Positions 55,990 to 64,000 are shown, numbered from the stretch's first letter. The stretch is 64,000 nucleotides of DNA from Alistipes dispar (GCF_006542685.1 NZ_AP019736.1:778001-842000), one strand, 5' to 3'. Numbers and translations: made by a program. The notes: generated from the letters alone by a model not told the origin.

Positions 55990-57060
55990 ATGGCAAAAAG
56001 CGCACTCAAATTCCGCGACTCGGTCGCCCGGTACGAACAGCTCGCCGCAGAGATCGCGGCCCGGAGGTTCGCTCCCGTTTACCTGCTCATGGGCGAGGAG
56101 GGCTACTTCATCGACGCGCTGGCCGAACGGCTCGCCACGACCGTCCTCGACGAGGCGTCGCGGGCCTTCAACCAGATCACCGTCTATGGCCGCGACACCG
56201 ACGCCGGACAGGTGGTGAACCTCTGCCGGCAGATGCCCATGATGGGACAGTACCAGGTGGTGATCGTCAAGGAGGCGCAACAGTTGCGGGGCATCGAGAA
56301 ACTCTCGTACTACACGCAGAAGCCCTCGCCCACGACCATTCTCGTCGTCTGCCACAAGGAGAAGAACGCCGACAAGCGTTCGGCCTTCTACAAAGGATGC
56401 GCCGCGAACGGCGCGGTGTTCGAATCGGTGCGGCCGCGCGACTACGAGATCGCCTCGTGGTTGCAGCAGTTCGTCAAGGGACGGGGGCTGACGATCGACC
56501 AGAAGGCGCTGTCGATGCTCACCGACCACCTGGGGACCGACATCGCCAAGATCTCGAACGAGCTGTGCAAGCTCACCGTCTCGCTGCCCGAGGGGACGAA
56601 GCGCATCACCGATGCGGATATCGAGGCCAACATCGGCATCTCGAAGGATTTCAACAACTTCGAGTTGTGCAAGGCCGTCCTCACGCGGGACATGGGCCGC
56701 GCGCTGATGATCGCCGACCACTTCGCCCGCAACCCCAAGGACAACCCGCTGCTGCTGACCGTCATGGCGCTGTTCGGGCAGTTCCGCGACCTGTTCGTGG
56801 TGAACTACCTGCGGTGGCTCGCACGCCACAAGGGCAAGCCCTTCCCGCCCGATCAGGAACTGATGCGCATCCTGCGCAAGAACAACACGTTCGTCCTCGC
56901 CGAAATCAAGCAGAACGCCGCGGCGTGGGACAACCGCAAAGTCTTCGGCATCCTCGGGCTGCTGCGCGAATACGACGCCAAGAGCAAGGGGCTCAATGCC
57001 GGCGGCGCGCCGGACGGGGAACTGCTGCGCGAACTGCTGCTGAAAATCTTCTTCGCTTGA
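55990..57060 (+). CDS. holA: DNA polymerase III subunit delta
   Basis: Clamp-loader wrench subunit, 356 aa. It begins AKSALKFRDSVARYEQLAAEIAARRFAPVYLLMGEEGYFIDALAERL, the HolA signature. It continues through RQMPMMGQYQVVIVKEAQ to a helical collar domain (NPLLLTVMALFGQFRDLFVV). It starts four bases after tilS, and its TGA overlaps a TTG start of the next gene. Confidence 0.94.
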   Translation: MAKSALKFRDSVARYEQLAAEIAARRFAPVYLLMGEEGYFIDALAERLATTVLDEASRAFNQITVYGRDTDAGQVVNLCRQMPMMGQYQVVIVKEAQQLRGIEKLSYYTQKPSPTTILVVCHKEKNADKRSAFYKGCAANGAVFESVRPRDYEIASWLQQFVKGRGLTIDQKALSMLTDHLGTDIAKISNELCKLTVSLPEGTKRITDADIEANIGISKDFNNFELCKAVLTRDMGRALMIADHFARNPKDNPLLLTVMALFGQFRDLFVVNYLRWLARHKGKPFPPDQELMRILRKNNTFVLAEIKQNAAAWDNRKVFGILGLLREYDAKSKGLNAGGAPDGELLRELLLKIFFA

Positions 57061-57776
57061 CGGAGCTCTGCCTATACCAGACCGTGCACGTCGCCCGCGG
57101 GCGCGCGCGGAACGTCGCAGCGCATGCGGCGCTGCTCGACGCAGCGTCGCGCGCCCTGTTCGGACGTTCCTATGCACCCGATCCGGCACGGCTCGCAGCC
57201 CGCATCGAAGCCCTCGCCGCAGCGGAACGCTACCCGGCAGGCGTCTCGGGTTTCGTACGCCTCGAGCTGACGCCCGAAGGCGGCGAACGGCTGCTCGCGG
57301 CCGGCATCTCCCTTTACGACGGATACGCCCTGCGGAGCCTCTCGCCCGCGGCCGTCACGCTCCGCTACGACCCGCTCTGCCCCGAAGCCCCCACCTCGGC
57401 CCGGGAGGCCGCGGAACTGCTGGCCGCACGGCTCGCCGCCCTCCGCGGCGCGGCGGCGGCCGTGCGTTGCGACGCGGAGGAGCGGCTGCTCACGGCCGAC
57501 GGCGCCCCATTGTTCGCCGTGCGCGGACACACGGTGTACACCGCCCCCGCGCCCGCGAGCGTCGAGGGATGCCTGGCGCGCGAAGCAGTCCGGGCGGCCG
57601 GACTGACGCTCCGCGAGGAGCCGCTCCGACGCCGCGAGCTGCCCCGGGCCGAAGAGCTGTTCTACGCCGACCACCGGGGCATCACGGCCCTTTCACGCTG
57701 CGACGGGCAGCCGCTCATGACACTCGTCGCCGAACGCGTCGCGGAGGCGCTGGAGGGGCTGTTTCCGAAAAAATAG
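57057..57776 (+). CDS. degenerate aminotransferase class IV-like protein
   Basis: Protein of 239 aa if it starts at the TTG at 57057, which overlaps the holA stop (TTGA). No ATG is available near the N-terminus. The layout resembles fold-IV PLP aminotransferases (4-amino-4-deoxychorismate lyase / BCAT type): an ISLYDGYALR stretch, then RLLTADGAPLFAVRGHTVYTAP, then a C-terminal PRAEELFYADHRGITALSRCDG. The segment that should carry the PLP lysine reads APTSAREAAELLAARL and has no Lys. It may have lost catalysis or be misassigned. Composition is very Ala/Arg-rich, as are its neighbours. Confidence 0.55.
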   Translation: MTELCLYQTVHVARGRARNVAAHAALLDAASRALFGRSYAPDPARLAARIEALAAAERYPAGVSGFVRLELTPEGGERLLAAGISLYDGYALRSLSPAAVTLRYDPLCPEAPTSAREAAELLAARLAALRGAAAAVRCDAEERLLTADGAPLFAVRGHTVYTAPAPASVEGCLAREAVRAAGLTLREEPLRRRELPRAEELFYADHRGITALSRCDGQPLMTLVAERVAEALEGLFPKK

Positions 57777-57878
57777 AAACCCGAACGCCCTCCGCCGCCC
57801 TATCTTCGGAGCGTCGAACCGGACCCTGCGCCGTGCGGAAAACCGTCCCGGCAGCAAGGTCGTAAAAACGCTTCAATC

Positions 57879-58478
57879 ATGAAAAAATTCCTTCTCTGCT
57901 ACGCCGTCCTGACGACGGCGCTGCTCGCCTGCGCCTGCCGCTCCTGCCGCCACGCCCGCGGAGAAAGCCGGCGTCTGGCCGACAACCAGACCGCCCTCGC
58001 CTCCGAAGTCGAACGCTACCGCACACGGCTGGGCGAGGAGGCCGCCTCGGTGCAGGCGCTCCGCCTCCGCTGCGCCGAGTTCGAGGAGCTGCGCGCGGCC
58101 GACGCCGCCCGCATCCGGCAGCTGGGAATCAGGCTGCGCCGGGTCGAAGCCGCGGCGAAGAGCTCGACGCAGACCGCCGTCGTACTCCGCGCGCCGCTGC
58201 GCGACACGCTCGTTCCCCGCCGGGCGGCGGTCCCCGCATGGGACACCCTGCGGCGGTTCCGCTGGCGCGATCCGTGGGTCACGGTCGAAGGGTCGATAGG
58301 CCGCGACTCGGCCGAATGCCGCATCCGCAGCGTCGATACCCTGCGCCAGGTCGTGCACCGCGTCCCGCGCCGGTTCCTCTTCATCCGCTGGGGCACGAAA
58401 GCCCTCCGGCAGCAGATCGTCTCGTCGAACCCCCACACGCGGATCGTCTACACGGAGTACGTCCGCATCGAGCGCTGA
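57879..58478 (+). CDS. DUF6549-family membrane-anchored coiled-coil protein
   Basis: Protein of 199 aa with one N-terminal hydrophobic segment (KFLLCYAVLTTALLACACRSC, possibly a lipobox). A coiled coil follows (about 30-95), then a C-terminal domain with WDTLRRFRWRDPWVTVEGSIG, VHRVPRRFLFIRWGTKALRQQI and NPHTRIVYTEYVRIE. I recognise this as DUF6549, most often seen in Bacteroidales mobile elements. No phage or conjugation genes surround it here. Function unknown; the anchor plus coiled coil resembles inner spanins. Confidence 0.7.
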   Translation: MKKFLLCYAVLTTALLACACRSCRHARGESRRLADNQTALASEVERYRTRLGEEAASVQALRLRCAEFEELRAADAARIRQLGIRLRRVEAAAKSSTQTAVVLRAPLRDTLVPRRAAVPAWDTLRRFRWRDPWVTVEGSIGRDSAECRIRSVDTLRQVVHRVPRRFLFIRWGTKALRQQIVSSNPHTRIVYTEYVRIER

Positions 58479-58530
58479 CCCGCACGCAGCCGCAAGACAC
58501 ACCCGCCGAATAAAAAATCCGCCTGAACCC

Positions 58531-58560
58531 TTGCCCTTTTCACTTTGTTGCGTATCTTTG
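58531..58560 (+). promoter_or_regulatory. coaD promoter
   Basis: TTG (58531-58533), 19 bases and TATCTTTG (58553-58560) match the consensus exactly. The ATG is six bases later, so the mRNA should be leaderless or nearly so. Confidence 0.85.
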
Positions 58561-58566
58561 TCCGGT

Positions 58567-59040
58567 ATGGAACGGACTGCAATCTTTCCGGGGTCGTTCG
58601 ACCCTTTCACGCGCGGCCACGCCGCGCTGGTCGAGGAGGCGCTCAACCTGTTCGACCGCGTGGTGATCGGCATCGGCAACAACACGGCCAAGCAGGGGTT
58701 GCTGACCGTCGGAAACCGCAAGCGGCTCATCGACGACATCTACGCCCGCAATCCGCGCGTCGAGGCCCGGGTTTACACGGGGCTGACGGGCGAGTTCGCC
58801 GAGCAGATGGGCGCCTGCGCCATCATCCGCGGCGTGAGGAACACCACCGACTTCGAATACGAACGCACGATGGAGGCCACGAACCACCGCATCTACCCCG
58901 AGATCACGACCGTAATGCTCTTCACCCCTTCGCCCGTGGCGGACATCTCCTCCTCGACGGTCCGCGAGGTGCTCTCATTCGGCCGCACGGTAGAGGAGTT
59001 CATGCCCGAAGGAATCGACATAAACAACTACTTGCAATAA
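58567..59040 (+). CDS. coaD: phosphopantetheine adenylyltransferase
   Basis: Fourth step of coenzyme A synthesis, 157 aa. The nucleotidyltransferase motif GSFDPFTRGH is at residues 9-18, the substrate residues lie in NRKRLIDD, and IRGVRNTTDFEYE and the ISSSTVRE adenylyl motif are intact. The ATG at 58567 is fixed by the promoter; an in-frame ATG at 58531 lies within the promoter itself. It heads a coaD-lpxD-tlpA operon. Confidence 0.97.
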   Translation: MERTAIFPGSFDPFTRGHAALVEEALNLFDRVVIGIGNNTAKQGLLTVGNRKRLIDDIYARNPRVEARVYTGLTGEFAEQMGACAIIRGVRNTTDFEYERTMEATNHRIYPEITTVMLFTPSPVADISSSTVREVLSFGRTVEEFMPEGIDINNYLQ

Positions 59041-59044
59041 GCCT

Positions 59045-60079
59045 ATGATGGAATTCACAGCCGAAATGATCGCCGGGTTTCTGGGCGGCGAAGTCATCGG
59101 CGACAAAAACGCCAAAGTGCACACCGTCTCCTCGATCGAGGAGGGGAAGGCCGGATCGCTGACCTATCTGACCAATCCCAAATACGAACCCTTCGTCTAT
59201 ACCACCGGAGCGTCGATCGTACTCGTGGACAGTTCGTTCACGCCTTCGCGCCCGGTCGCCGCCACGCTCGTCAGGGTGGCCGACGCCGGAGCCTGCGTGC
59301 TCCGCCTGCTCGAAATGTACAACGCCGCGAAGCCCCGCCGCACGGGGATCAGCCCCCGCGCCTCGGTGGCCGAAGAGGCCGTCGTGGGCGAGGAGTGCTA
59401 CATCGGCGATTTCGCCGTCGTCGAAGCGGGCGTGCGGATCGGCAGGGGATGCCAGATTTACCCGCAGGTTTACCTCGGGCAGGGCACGACGGTGGGCGAC
59501 GGCACGATTCTCTACCCAGGGGTCAAGGTCTATGAAGGCTGCACGATCGGCAGCCGCTGCATCCTCCACGCCGGCGCGGTGATCGGCGCCGACGGCTTCG
59601 GATTCCTTCCCAACGCCGAGGGGGGCTTCGACAAGATTCCCCAACTGGGCAACGTGGTGATCGAAGACGACGTGGAGATCGGAGCCAACACCTGCATCGA
59701 CCGCGCCAAAACCGACTCGACCGTCATCCGCCGTGGCGTGAAACTTGATAACCTGATCCAGATAGGACACAACGTGCAGATCGGCGAGAACACCGTTTCG
59801 TCGGCGCAGACCGGCATCGCGGGGACTTCGAAGGTCGGGGCCAACTGCTTCCTCGCGGGGCAGGTGGGCATCGCCGACCACGTGACGATCGGCGACCGCG
59901 TGAAGATCGGCTCGAAGAGCGGTCTGGACAAGGACGTGCCCGACGGGGAGATCCGCTTCGGCTACCCGGCGCTGCCCGGCATGCAGTACCACCGCGCGGC
60001 CAATGTCTTCAAACGGCTTCCCGAGCTGGACAAACGGGTCCTGGCCCTGGAGAAAGAGATTACGGAACTTAAAAAATAA
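59045..60079 (+). CDS. lpxD: UDP-3-O-acylglucosamine N-acyltransferase
   Basis: Adds the second acyl chain in lipid A synthesis. The 344 aa consist of an N-terminal uridine-binding domain (about 1-100) and a left-handed beta-helix of hexapeptide repeats (about 105-310) with the catalytic His242 in LIQIGHNVQIG. GADGFGFLPN and the C-terminal helix RLPELDKRVLALEKEI are typical. MM at the start leaves two adjacent possible initiators. It follows coaD by four bases. Confidence 0.96.
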   Translation: MMEFTAEMIAGFLGGEVIGDKNAKVHTVSSIEEGKAGSLTYLTNPKYEPFVYTTGASIVLVDSSFTPSRPVAATLVRVADAGACVLRLLEMYNAAKPRRTGISPRASVAEEAVVGEECYIGDFAVVEAGVRIGRGCQIYPQVYLGQGTTVGDGTILYPGVKVYEGCTIGSRCILHAGAVIGADGFGFLPNAEGGFDKIPQLGNVVIEDDVEIGANTCIDRAKTDSTVIRRGVKLDNLIQIGHNVQIGENTVSSAQTGIAGTSKVGANCFLAGQVGIADHVTIGDRVKIGSKSGLDKDVPDGEIRFGYPALPGMQYHRAANVFKRLPELDKRVLALEKEITELKK

Positions 60080-60088
60080 CTGACGACC

Positions 60089-61144
60089 ATGAAAAAGATT
60101 CTGACACTCGCAGCGGCCGCCGCCGTGCTGTGCAGCTGCGGCAATAACGAAAACCGGTATGTCGTCGAGGGCAATCTCGAAGGCATCAACGAGACGGTCT
60201 ATCTGTTCGACCGGCAGCAGCAGCTGCTCGACTCGGCCAAGGTAGAGAACGGCGCATTCCGCATCGAAGGCGTGGCCGAAGCCCCCGCGAGCGCCATCCT
60301 GACCGACGCCCGCGACATGCGCGGAACGTTCGGCGTCATGCTGATCCTCGAACCGGGCACGATCACGGTGGCCCGCAGCGAGCAGGAGCAGAACGCCCTG
60401 TTTGCGACAGGCACCGTATCGAACGACGCCAACACGGCCTACATGACCGCCGGCAGCGAGCTGATCCGCGAATTCCGCGATCCGGAGACCACCGACGAGC
60501 GCCGCGAGGCCATCGAGGAGGAGTACGAGGAGCTGGGCAGCCAGGCCCTCGAGCAGAACCGCAACAACTATTTCGGCGTGGTGATGCTCTCGCAGCAGGC
60601 CTACGGACTTTCGGGCCAGGAGATTCTGGACGAGATCGCCCTCTTCCCTGCGGAGTTGCAGCAGACCGGGGAAATGACCAAAATCAGGGAGAATGCCGAG
60701 CAGAAGCTCAAGACCGACGTGGGACAGCCCTATATCGACGTCGTACAGCCCGACGCCGACGGCAAGGAGGTGTCGCTCAAATCCGTCGTAGAGAACCCGG
60801 CGACGAAATACGTCCTGCTCGACTTCTGGGCTTCGTGGTGCGGTCCCTGCATGGGCGAGGTTCCCCACCTGAAGAAGACCTACGGGGAGTTCCACGATAA
60901 GGGATTCGAGATCTACGGCGTGTCGTTCGACAACAACCGCGACAAGTGGCTCGCCGCCGTGAAGGACAACGGCATGGACTGGATCCACGTGAGCACGCTC
61001 GGCGGATTCGACAACCAGGCGGCCAAGGATTACGCCGTACAGGCCATTCCCACGAACCTGCTGATCGACCGCGAGGGCAGGATCATCGCCAAGAACCTGC
61101 GCGGCGAGGCGCTCTACGAGAAGATCGGGGAGCTGCTGAAATAG
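60089..61144 (+). CDS. TlpA-family thiol-disulfide protein with DUF4369 domain, lipoprotein
   Basis: Envelope lipoprotein of 351 aa, lipobox LCSC (Cys17). The N-terminal DUF4369-like domain (about 22-110, YVVEGNLEGINETVYLF) is followed by a helical linker and a thioredoxin/AhpC-TSA domain (about 208-350) with redox motif WCGPC at 250-254 and cis-Pro in QAIPTNLL. It likely reduces periplasmic disulfides or responds to oxidation. It is the last gene before a strong terminator. Confidence 0.92.
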   Translation: MKKILTLAAAAAVLCSCGNNENRYVVEGNLEGINETVYLFDRQQQLLDSAKVENGAFRIEGVAEAPASAILTDARDMRGTFGVMLILEPGTITVARSEQEQNALFATGTVSNDANTAYMTAGSELIREFRDPETTDERREAIEEEYEELGSQALEQNRNNYFGVVMLSQQAYGLSGQEILDEIALFPAELQQTGEMTKIRENAEQKLKTDVGQPYIDVVQPDADGKEVSLKSVVENPATKYVLLDFWASWCGPCMGEVPHLKKTYGEFHDKGFEIYGVSFDNNRDKWLAAVKDNGMDWIHVSTLGGFDNQAAKDYAVQAIPTNLLIDREGRIIAKNLRGEALYEKIGELLK

Positions 61145-61162
61145 CCCGTTCCGCCCGACCCT

Positions 61163-61204
61163 GCGCCCCTCCGGTTCCGGTTCGCCGTCCGGAGGGGCGC
61201 TTTT
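61163..61204 (+). terminator. terminator of the coaD-lpxD-tlpA operon
   Basis: A perfect 12-bp stem (61163-61174 with 61189-61200) with a 14-base loop, followed by TTTT. Confidence 0.85.
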
Positions 61205-61237
61205 CCGAATCCGTTTCACCGCAAACCGCGCACGCCG

Positions 61238-61855
61238 TTGGCTGACAAGACATCCTACCGCATCATGGGCATCGACCCCGGCACGAACTACATGGGTTAC
61301 GGCGTGCTGGAGATCGAAGGGCGCACGCTGCGTCCGGTCGTGCTGGGCGACATCGACCTGCACCGGATCGCGGATCCCTACGCCAAGCTGCGCTACATCT
61401 TCGAACGCGTCGGCGCGCTGGTCGATACCTACCGTCCGCAGGAGGTGGCGCTCGAATCGCCCTTCTTCGGCGAGAACGTGCAGTCGATGCTCAAGCTCGG
61501 GCGGGCGCAGGGCGTGGCGATGGCCGCCGCGCTGAGCCGCGGCCTCGACGTATTCGAATACGCCCCCATGCGCATCAAACAATCCATCACCGGACGCGGC
61601 TCGGCCGCCAAGGAGCAGGTCGCCGCCATCGTCTGCCGCACGCTGGCCGTCGAACGGCCGCCGAAGCGGCTCGACGCCACGGACGGAATGGCCGTGGCCC
61701 TGTGCCACTACTTCACGACCTCCGGCCCGATGAACGCCCTGCTGGGAAACGACCGCGTCAAGGGCCTCGGCGGAGGCAAAAAGGCCGCCTCGAAGGGCGG
61801 ATCGCAAAGCTGGGAACAGTTTCTGAAAAAACACCCCGACCGGGAGATCAAATAA
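61238..61855 (+). CDS. ruvC: Holliday junction resolvase RuvC
   Basis: Endonuclease that resolves Holliday junctions made in recombination, 205 aa from a TTG start at 61238. The first ATG (61265) would begin at MGIDPG and delete the strand that precedes the catalytic Asp, so TTG is preferred. Acidic residues are Asp in IMGIDPGTNYMGYG, Glu in ALESPFF and the pair in RLDATDGMAVALCHY. A basic tail (GGGKKAASKGGSQ) follows the core. The gene sits just downstream of a terminator; no clear promoter of its own was identified. Confidence 0.93.
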   Translation: MADKTSYRIMGIDPGTNYMGYGVLEIEGRTLRPVVLGDIDLHRIADPYAKLRYIFERVGALVDTYRPQEVALESPFFGENVQSMLKLGRAQGVAMAAALSRGLDVFEYAPMRIKQSITGRGSAAKEQVAAIVCRTLAVERPPKRLDATDGMAVALCHYFTTSGPMNALLGNDRVKGLGGGKKAASKGGSQSWEQFLKKHPDREIK

Positions 61856-61931
61856 TCCGCACCGCAATGCAATAGCAATCAACGCATTGCACCACGGAGA
61901 CAGAAATTCGGCAATTTTTTCCCGAAATTAT

Positions 61932-61962
61932 TTGCGAGTTTCGGATTTCCGCCGTATATTTG
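61932..61962 (+). promoter_or_regulatory. tRNA-Arg promoter
   Basis: TTG (61932-61934), 20 bases and TATATTTG (61955-61962) match the consensus, 12 bases upstream of the mature tRNA. Confidence 0.75.
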
Positions 61963-61974
61963 CACTCGCAATTC

Positions 61975-62048
61975 GGCGCCGTAGCTTAATTGAATAGAGC
62001 ATCTGACTACGGATCAGAAGGTTACAGGTTTGAGTCCTGTCGGCGTCA
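61975..62048 (+). tRNA. tRNA-Arg (anticodon ACG)
   Basis: Complete cloverleaf: acceptor GGCGCCG (61975-61981) with CGGCGTC (62041-62047, one G-U pair), D arm GCTT/GAGC, anticodon arm TCTGA-CTACGGA-TCAGA giving ACG, and T arm ACAGG-TTTGAGT-CCTGT. The 3' CCA is not encoded (ACA follows the acceptor strand), so it is added enzymatically. Confidence 0.95.
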
Positions 62049-62052
62049 CAGG

Positions 62053-62082
62053 AGAGAGAGAGTCCAAAAGGCTCTCTTTCTT
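62053..62082 (+). terminator. terminator of tRNA-Arg
   Basis: A long stem of alternating AG/CT (62053-62065 with 62070-62081, one bulged T, loop AAAA) ends in a T-rich stretch. Confidence 0.75.
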
Positions 62083-62301
62083 GCATTTAGGGAGTGCCCG
62101 AAGAAGAAGGAATGGAAATCCGTCCCGCGGCGGACAGGATTCACATTCCGGAAAGGGCCGGAGCAAAAAAACGGAAAAACCGAAAACCGGGAAAGCCCCC
62201 GGGAACCGCGCTCAGAAAACCGGAAAGGCCCCGAAGCCGGACGAAGGAACCGGGAGGAAACCCGAAAAAAGGGGATGCCCGACAAAGTCTCCTCCGCAAG
62301 C
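62083..62301. other. non-coding purine-rich spacer
   Basis: Between the tRNA terminator and the GH43 terminator the plus strand is rich in A and G, with CGG/CCG words. Only short, low-complexity frames are present (Lys/Arg/Gly/Pro-rich), with no recognisable protein. Nothing else was found. Confidence 0.5.
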
Positions 62302-62340
62302 AAAAATCACCCCTGTCGGAGATTGCTCCGACAGGGGTGA
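62302..62340 (-). terminator. terminator of the GH43 gene
   Basis: A perfect 15-bp stem (62307-62321 with 62326-62340) with loop ATTG, running into five T on the minus strand. Confidence 0.88.
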
Positions 62341-62406
62341 ACACGTAAGGCCGAACTCGTCGGACTGCCTCTTGTACCGGCAGTTCCGGCCTCCGGCCGG
62401 GCTTCT

Positions 62407-63399
62407 CTACAGATTGCGGGACAAATCGCGGGCCTCCACTCCTTCGAATGTCAGCCGGACCGGCTCGATCCGGCCCTCGGCGTCGAACGTCATCCGTTCG
62501 ATGCACACCTGCCGGTGAGCCCCCTCGCCGTCGCCCAGCGGATGACGGTGATAGACGATATAGTAGTCGTCCGTGCCCGGGATGCGGATCACGGAGTGAT
62601 GTCCGGCTCCCGTAGCCACGGCGGGGTCCTGCCGCATGATCGTTCCGATGCGTTCGAACGGTCCGAGCGGCGAATCCGACACGGCGTAGGCCACCGAATA
62701 GTCGGGGCCCGTCCAGGCTCCCTCGGACCACATGAAATAGTATTTTCCCTTGCGTTCGAACAGGAACGGCCCCTCGGTATAGCGTTCGGGGGTGATCTCC
62801 TTGTAGAGCTCCCCGTCGTCGAAAGGTCGGATTCCCGTGAAGTCCTCCTTCAGCCGCACCACGTTGCAGTGGCCCCAGCCGCCGTAATACATGTAGTATT
62901 CGCCCCCGTGTTCGTAAACGAACTGGTCGATGGGCTGCGCGCCGTTCACGATCTCATTGATCAGCGGCTTGCCGAGCAGATCGCGGTAGGGTCCCTCGGG
63001 ACGGTCGCTCACCGCCACGCCGATACCGCCGACCTCGCCTTCGTGCACGTCGTTGGCCGCGAAGAAGAAGTAGTAGCGGCCGTCCTTGCGGATGGCGGCC
63101 GGCGCCCACATGGCCCGCCGCGCCCACGCCACGTCGGCCTGCTTCAGGATGCCGGTGTGCTTCGTCCAGTGCACCAGGTCGTCGGAGGAGAAGCAGTCGA
63201 AGGAGAGCTGCTCGTCGTAGGGAAGGCTGCTCGTGGGATAGACCCAGCAGGTTCCGTCGTAAACGACGGCTTCGGGATCGGCATACCATCCCTCGAAAAT
63301 GGGGTTGCCGCTCCGTTCCGGCGTTCCGGACCCGGCGCAGGAGACGCCGAATACCGTGCACCCCGCCAACGCGAGCAGGCTGAAAAAGCGGATGTTCAT
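62407..63399 (-). CDS. GH43-family glycoside hydrolase lipoprotein
   Basis: Five-bladed beta-propeller glycosidase, 330 aa with lipobox GVSC (Cys21). The three expected acidic residues are visible: Asp in GWYADPEAVV (base), Asp in GAQPIDQFVY (pKa modulator) and Glu in YTEGPFLFERKGKYY (acid). WAPAAIRKDGRYYFFFAAND is typical. Family GH43 covers arabinofuranosidases, xylosidases and galactosidases; the subfamily cannot be decided by eye. The gene stands alone with its own terminator and is not part of the PUL. Upstream only a poor -7 element is visible (near 63425-63432). Confidence 0.9.
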   Translation of the reverse strand: MNIRFFSLLALAGCTVFGVSCAGSGTPERSGNPIFEGWYADPEAVVYDGTCWVYPTSSLPYDEQLSFDCFSSDDLVHWTKHTGILKQADVAWARRAMWAPAAIRKDGRYYFFFAANDVHEGEVGGIGVAVSDRPEGPYRDLLGKPLINEIVNGAQPIDQFVYEHGGEYYMYYGGWGHCNVVRLKEDFTGIRPFDDGELYKEITPERYTEGPFLFERKGKYYFMWSEGAWTGPDYSVAYAVSDSPLGPFERIGTIMRQDPAVATGAGHHSVIRIPGTDDYYIVYHRHPLGDGEGAHRQVCIERMTFDAEGRIEPVRLTFEGVEARDLSRNL

Positions 63400-63434
63400 A
63401 ACGTTTCAGTTGGAATTGACGACGCTAAAATACG

Positions 63435-63469
63435 AAAAATCCGCCACGGACCCGCAGATCCGCGGCGGA
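63435..63469 (-). terminator. terminator of the efflux gene
   Basis: A 10-bp stem TCCGCCGCGG/CCGTGGCGGA (one G-U pair) with a 10-base loop, followed by five T on the minus strand. Confidence 0.78.
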
Positions 63470-63493
63470 AAATTCGCCGGCGCACGCCCGCGC

Positions 63494-64000
63494 TCACTTC
63501 CGCCCGCCGTCGGGCATCGTCCAGCCGCCGCCCAGCGCCTTGTAAAGCTGCACGAGGGCTAGGTGCTCGTCGCGGACGGCATTGCTCAGCCCGATCTGCG
63601 CATCGAGGTAACGCCGCTGGGCGTCCAGCACGTCGATGTAGTTGATATTGCCGCCGCGGTACTGGATATTCGCCAGTTTGACGTATTTGCTGGCGGCATC
63701 GCGGAGCGTGACGTTCAGCTCGGCCGTCCGCCGGACGTTCCGGTAGGTCACGATGGCGTCGTCGGTCTCCTTGAAAACCTCCAGCACCTTCTTCTCGTAG
63801 GCCAGACGCGCCTCGTCGTAGGCCGCCAGCGCGGCACGGTACTTGGCCTGCCTACGGCCGAACCCGAAGACCGGGGCTGCGATCGCCCCCGCCACATAAG
63901 AGAAGGGCGAACGGAAAAAGCCCGTCAGCTCGCTGTTCTCCACGCCGCCCGTCAGCGTGAAGGTCAGCCGCGGGAAACGGTCGGCATAGGCCATGCCCGC
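63494..64000 (-). CDS. TolC/OprM-family outer membrane efflux protein, N-terminal part outside window
   Basis: Only the last 169 or so residues are visible. The segment YADRFPRLTFTLTGGVENSEL is a conserved outer membrane efflux (NodT/OprM) motif. PVFGFGRRQAKYRAALAAYDEARLAYEKKVLEVFKETDDAIV and YRGGNINYIDVLDAQRRYLDAQIGLS are the helical repeats of the periplasmic tunnel. The partner RND pump and adaptor would lie upstream on this strand, outside the window. The frame stays open to the window edge. Confidence 0.9.
   Translation of the reverse strand, partial: AGMAYADRFPRLTFTLTGGVENSELTGFFRSPFSYVAGAIAAPVFGFGRRQAKYRAALAAYDEARLAYEKKVLEVFKETDDAIVTYRNVRRTAELNVTLRDAASKYVKLANIQYRGGNINYIDVLDAQRRYLDAQIGLSNAVRDEHLALVQLYKALGGGWTMPDGGRK

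Noticed and set aside
57879..58478. Prophage or conjugative element around the DUF6549 gene
   Set aside because: No integrase, terminase, tail, tra or repeat sequences on either side; neighbours are core genes.
62083..62406. Small ORFs of 84-196 aa around the tRNA and GH43 terminators
   Set aside because: Low-complexity Lys/Arg/Gly/Pro frames that overlap the tRNA, terminators or the GH43 gene; no conserved features.

Overview
The window is chromosomal DNA from a GC-rich Bacteroidales, most like Alistipes or a close relative in Rikenellaceae. The evidence is a SusC/SusD pair, Bacteroidetes promoters of the form TTG-N19-TAnnTTTG at several genes, Bacteroidetes families (DUF4301, DUF5009, DUF5018, DUF6549, DUF2764) and a bacterial V/A-type ATPase operon. 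The genus is an inference. No IS element, integrase, CRISPR array or rRNA was seen.

Layout. 1-17092 is mostly core metabolism and protein quality control. It holds metK (partial) behind a SAM-II-like riboswitch, transketolase, clpX-clpP, trigger factor, an S37 peptidase divergent from a glutaminyl cyclase, and a metH-metF-M20-rnr operon. 17270-20810 is a GH125-GH97 glycosidase operon. 20966-28694 is the V/A-type ATPase operon (E, DUF2764, A, B, D, I, K). 28885-31544 carries a phosphodiester-glycosidase-like lipoprotein and a ROK repressor.

32153-50473 is a 12-gene polysaccharide utilisation locus (PUL), all on the plus strand. It encodes SusC, SusD, two small or binding lipoproteins, a tandem pair of uncharacterised TIM-barrel lipoproteins, a retaining-type GH97, a metallophosphoesterase, an inverting-type GH97, a second metallophosphoesterase, a CE2-like esterase and a GDSL esterase. 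The divergent ROK regulator, with palindromes over both promoters, is the obvious candidate controller; no SusR, HTCS or ECF-sigma gene was seen. The mix of alpha-glycosidases, phosphoesterases and esterases suggests a phosphorylated and acylated alpha-linked glycan. I consider this locus the most likely place for undescribed biology.

50573-64000 returns to mostly core genes. It holds a DUF5009 membrane protein with DUF4301, murB-tilS-holA plus a degenerate aminotransferase-IV-like gene, DUF6549, coaD-lpxD-tlpA, ruvC, tRNA-Arg(ACG), a GH43 lipoprotein and the C-terminal part of a TolC-family efflux protein. Very long antisense ORFs occur opposite most genes; they are by-products of high GC and were left out.
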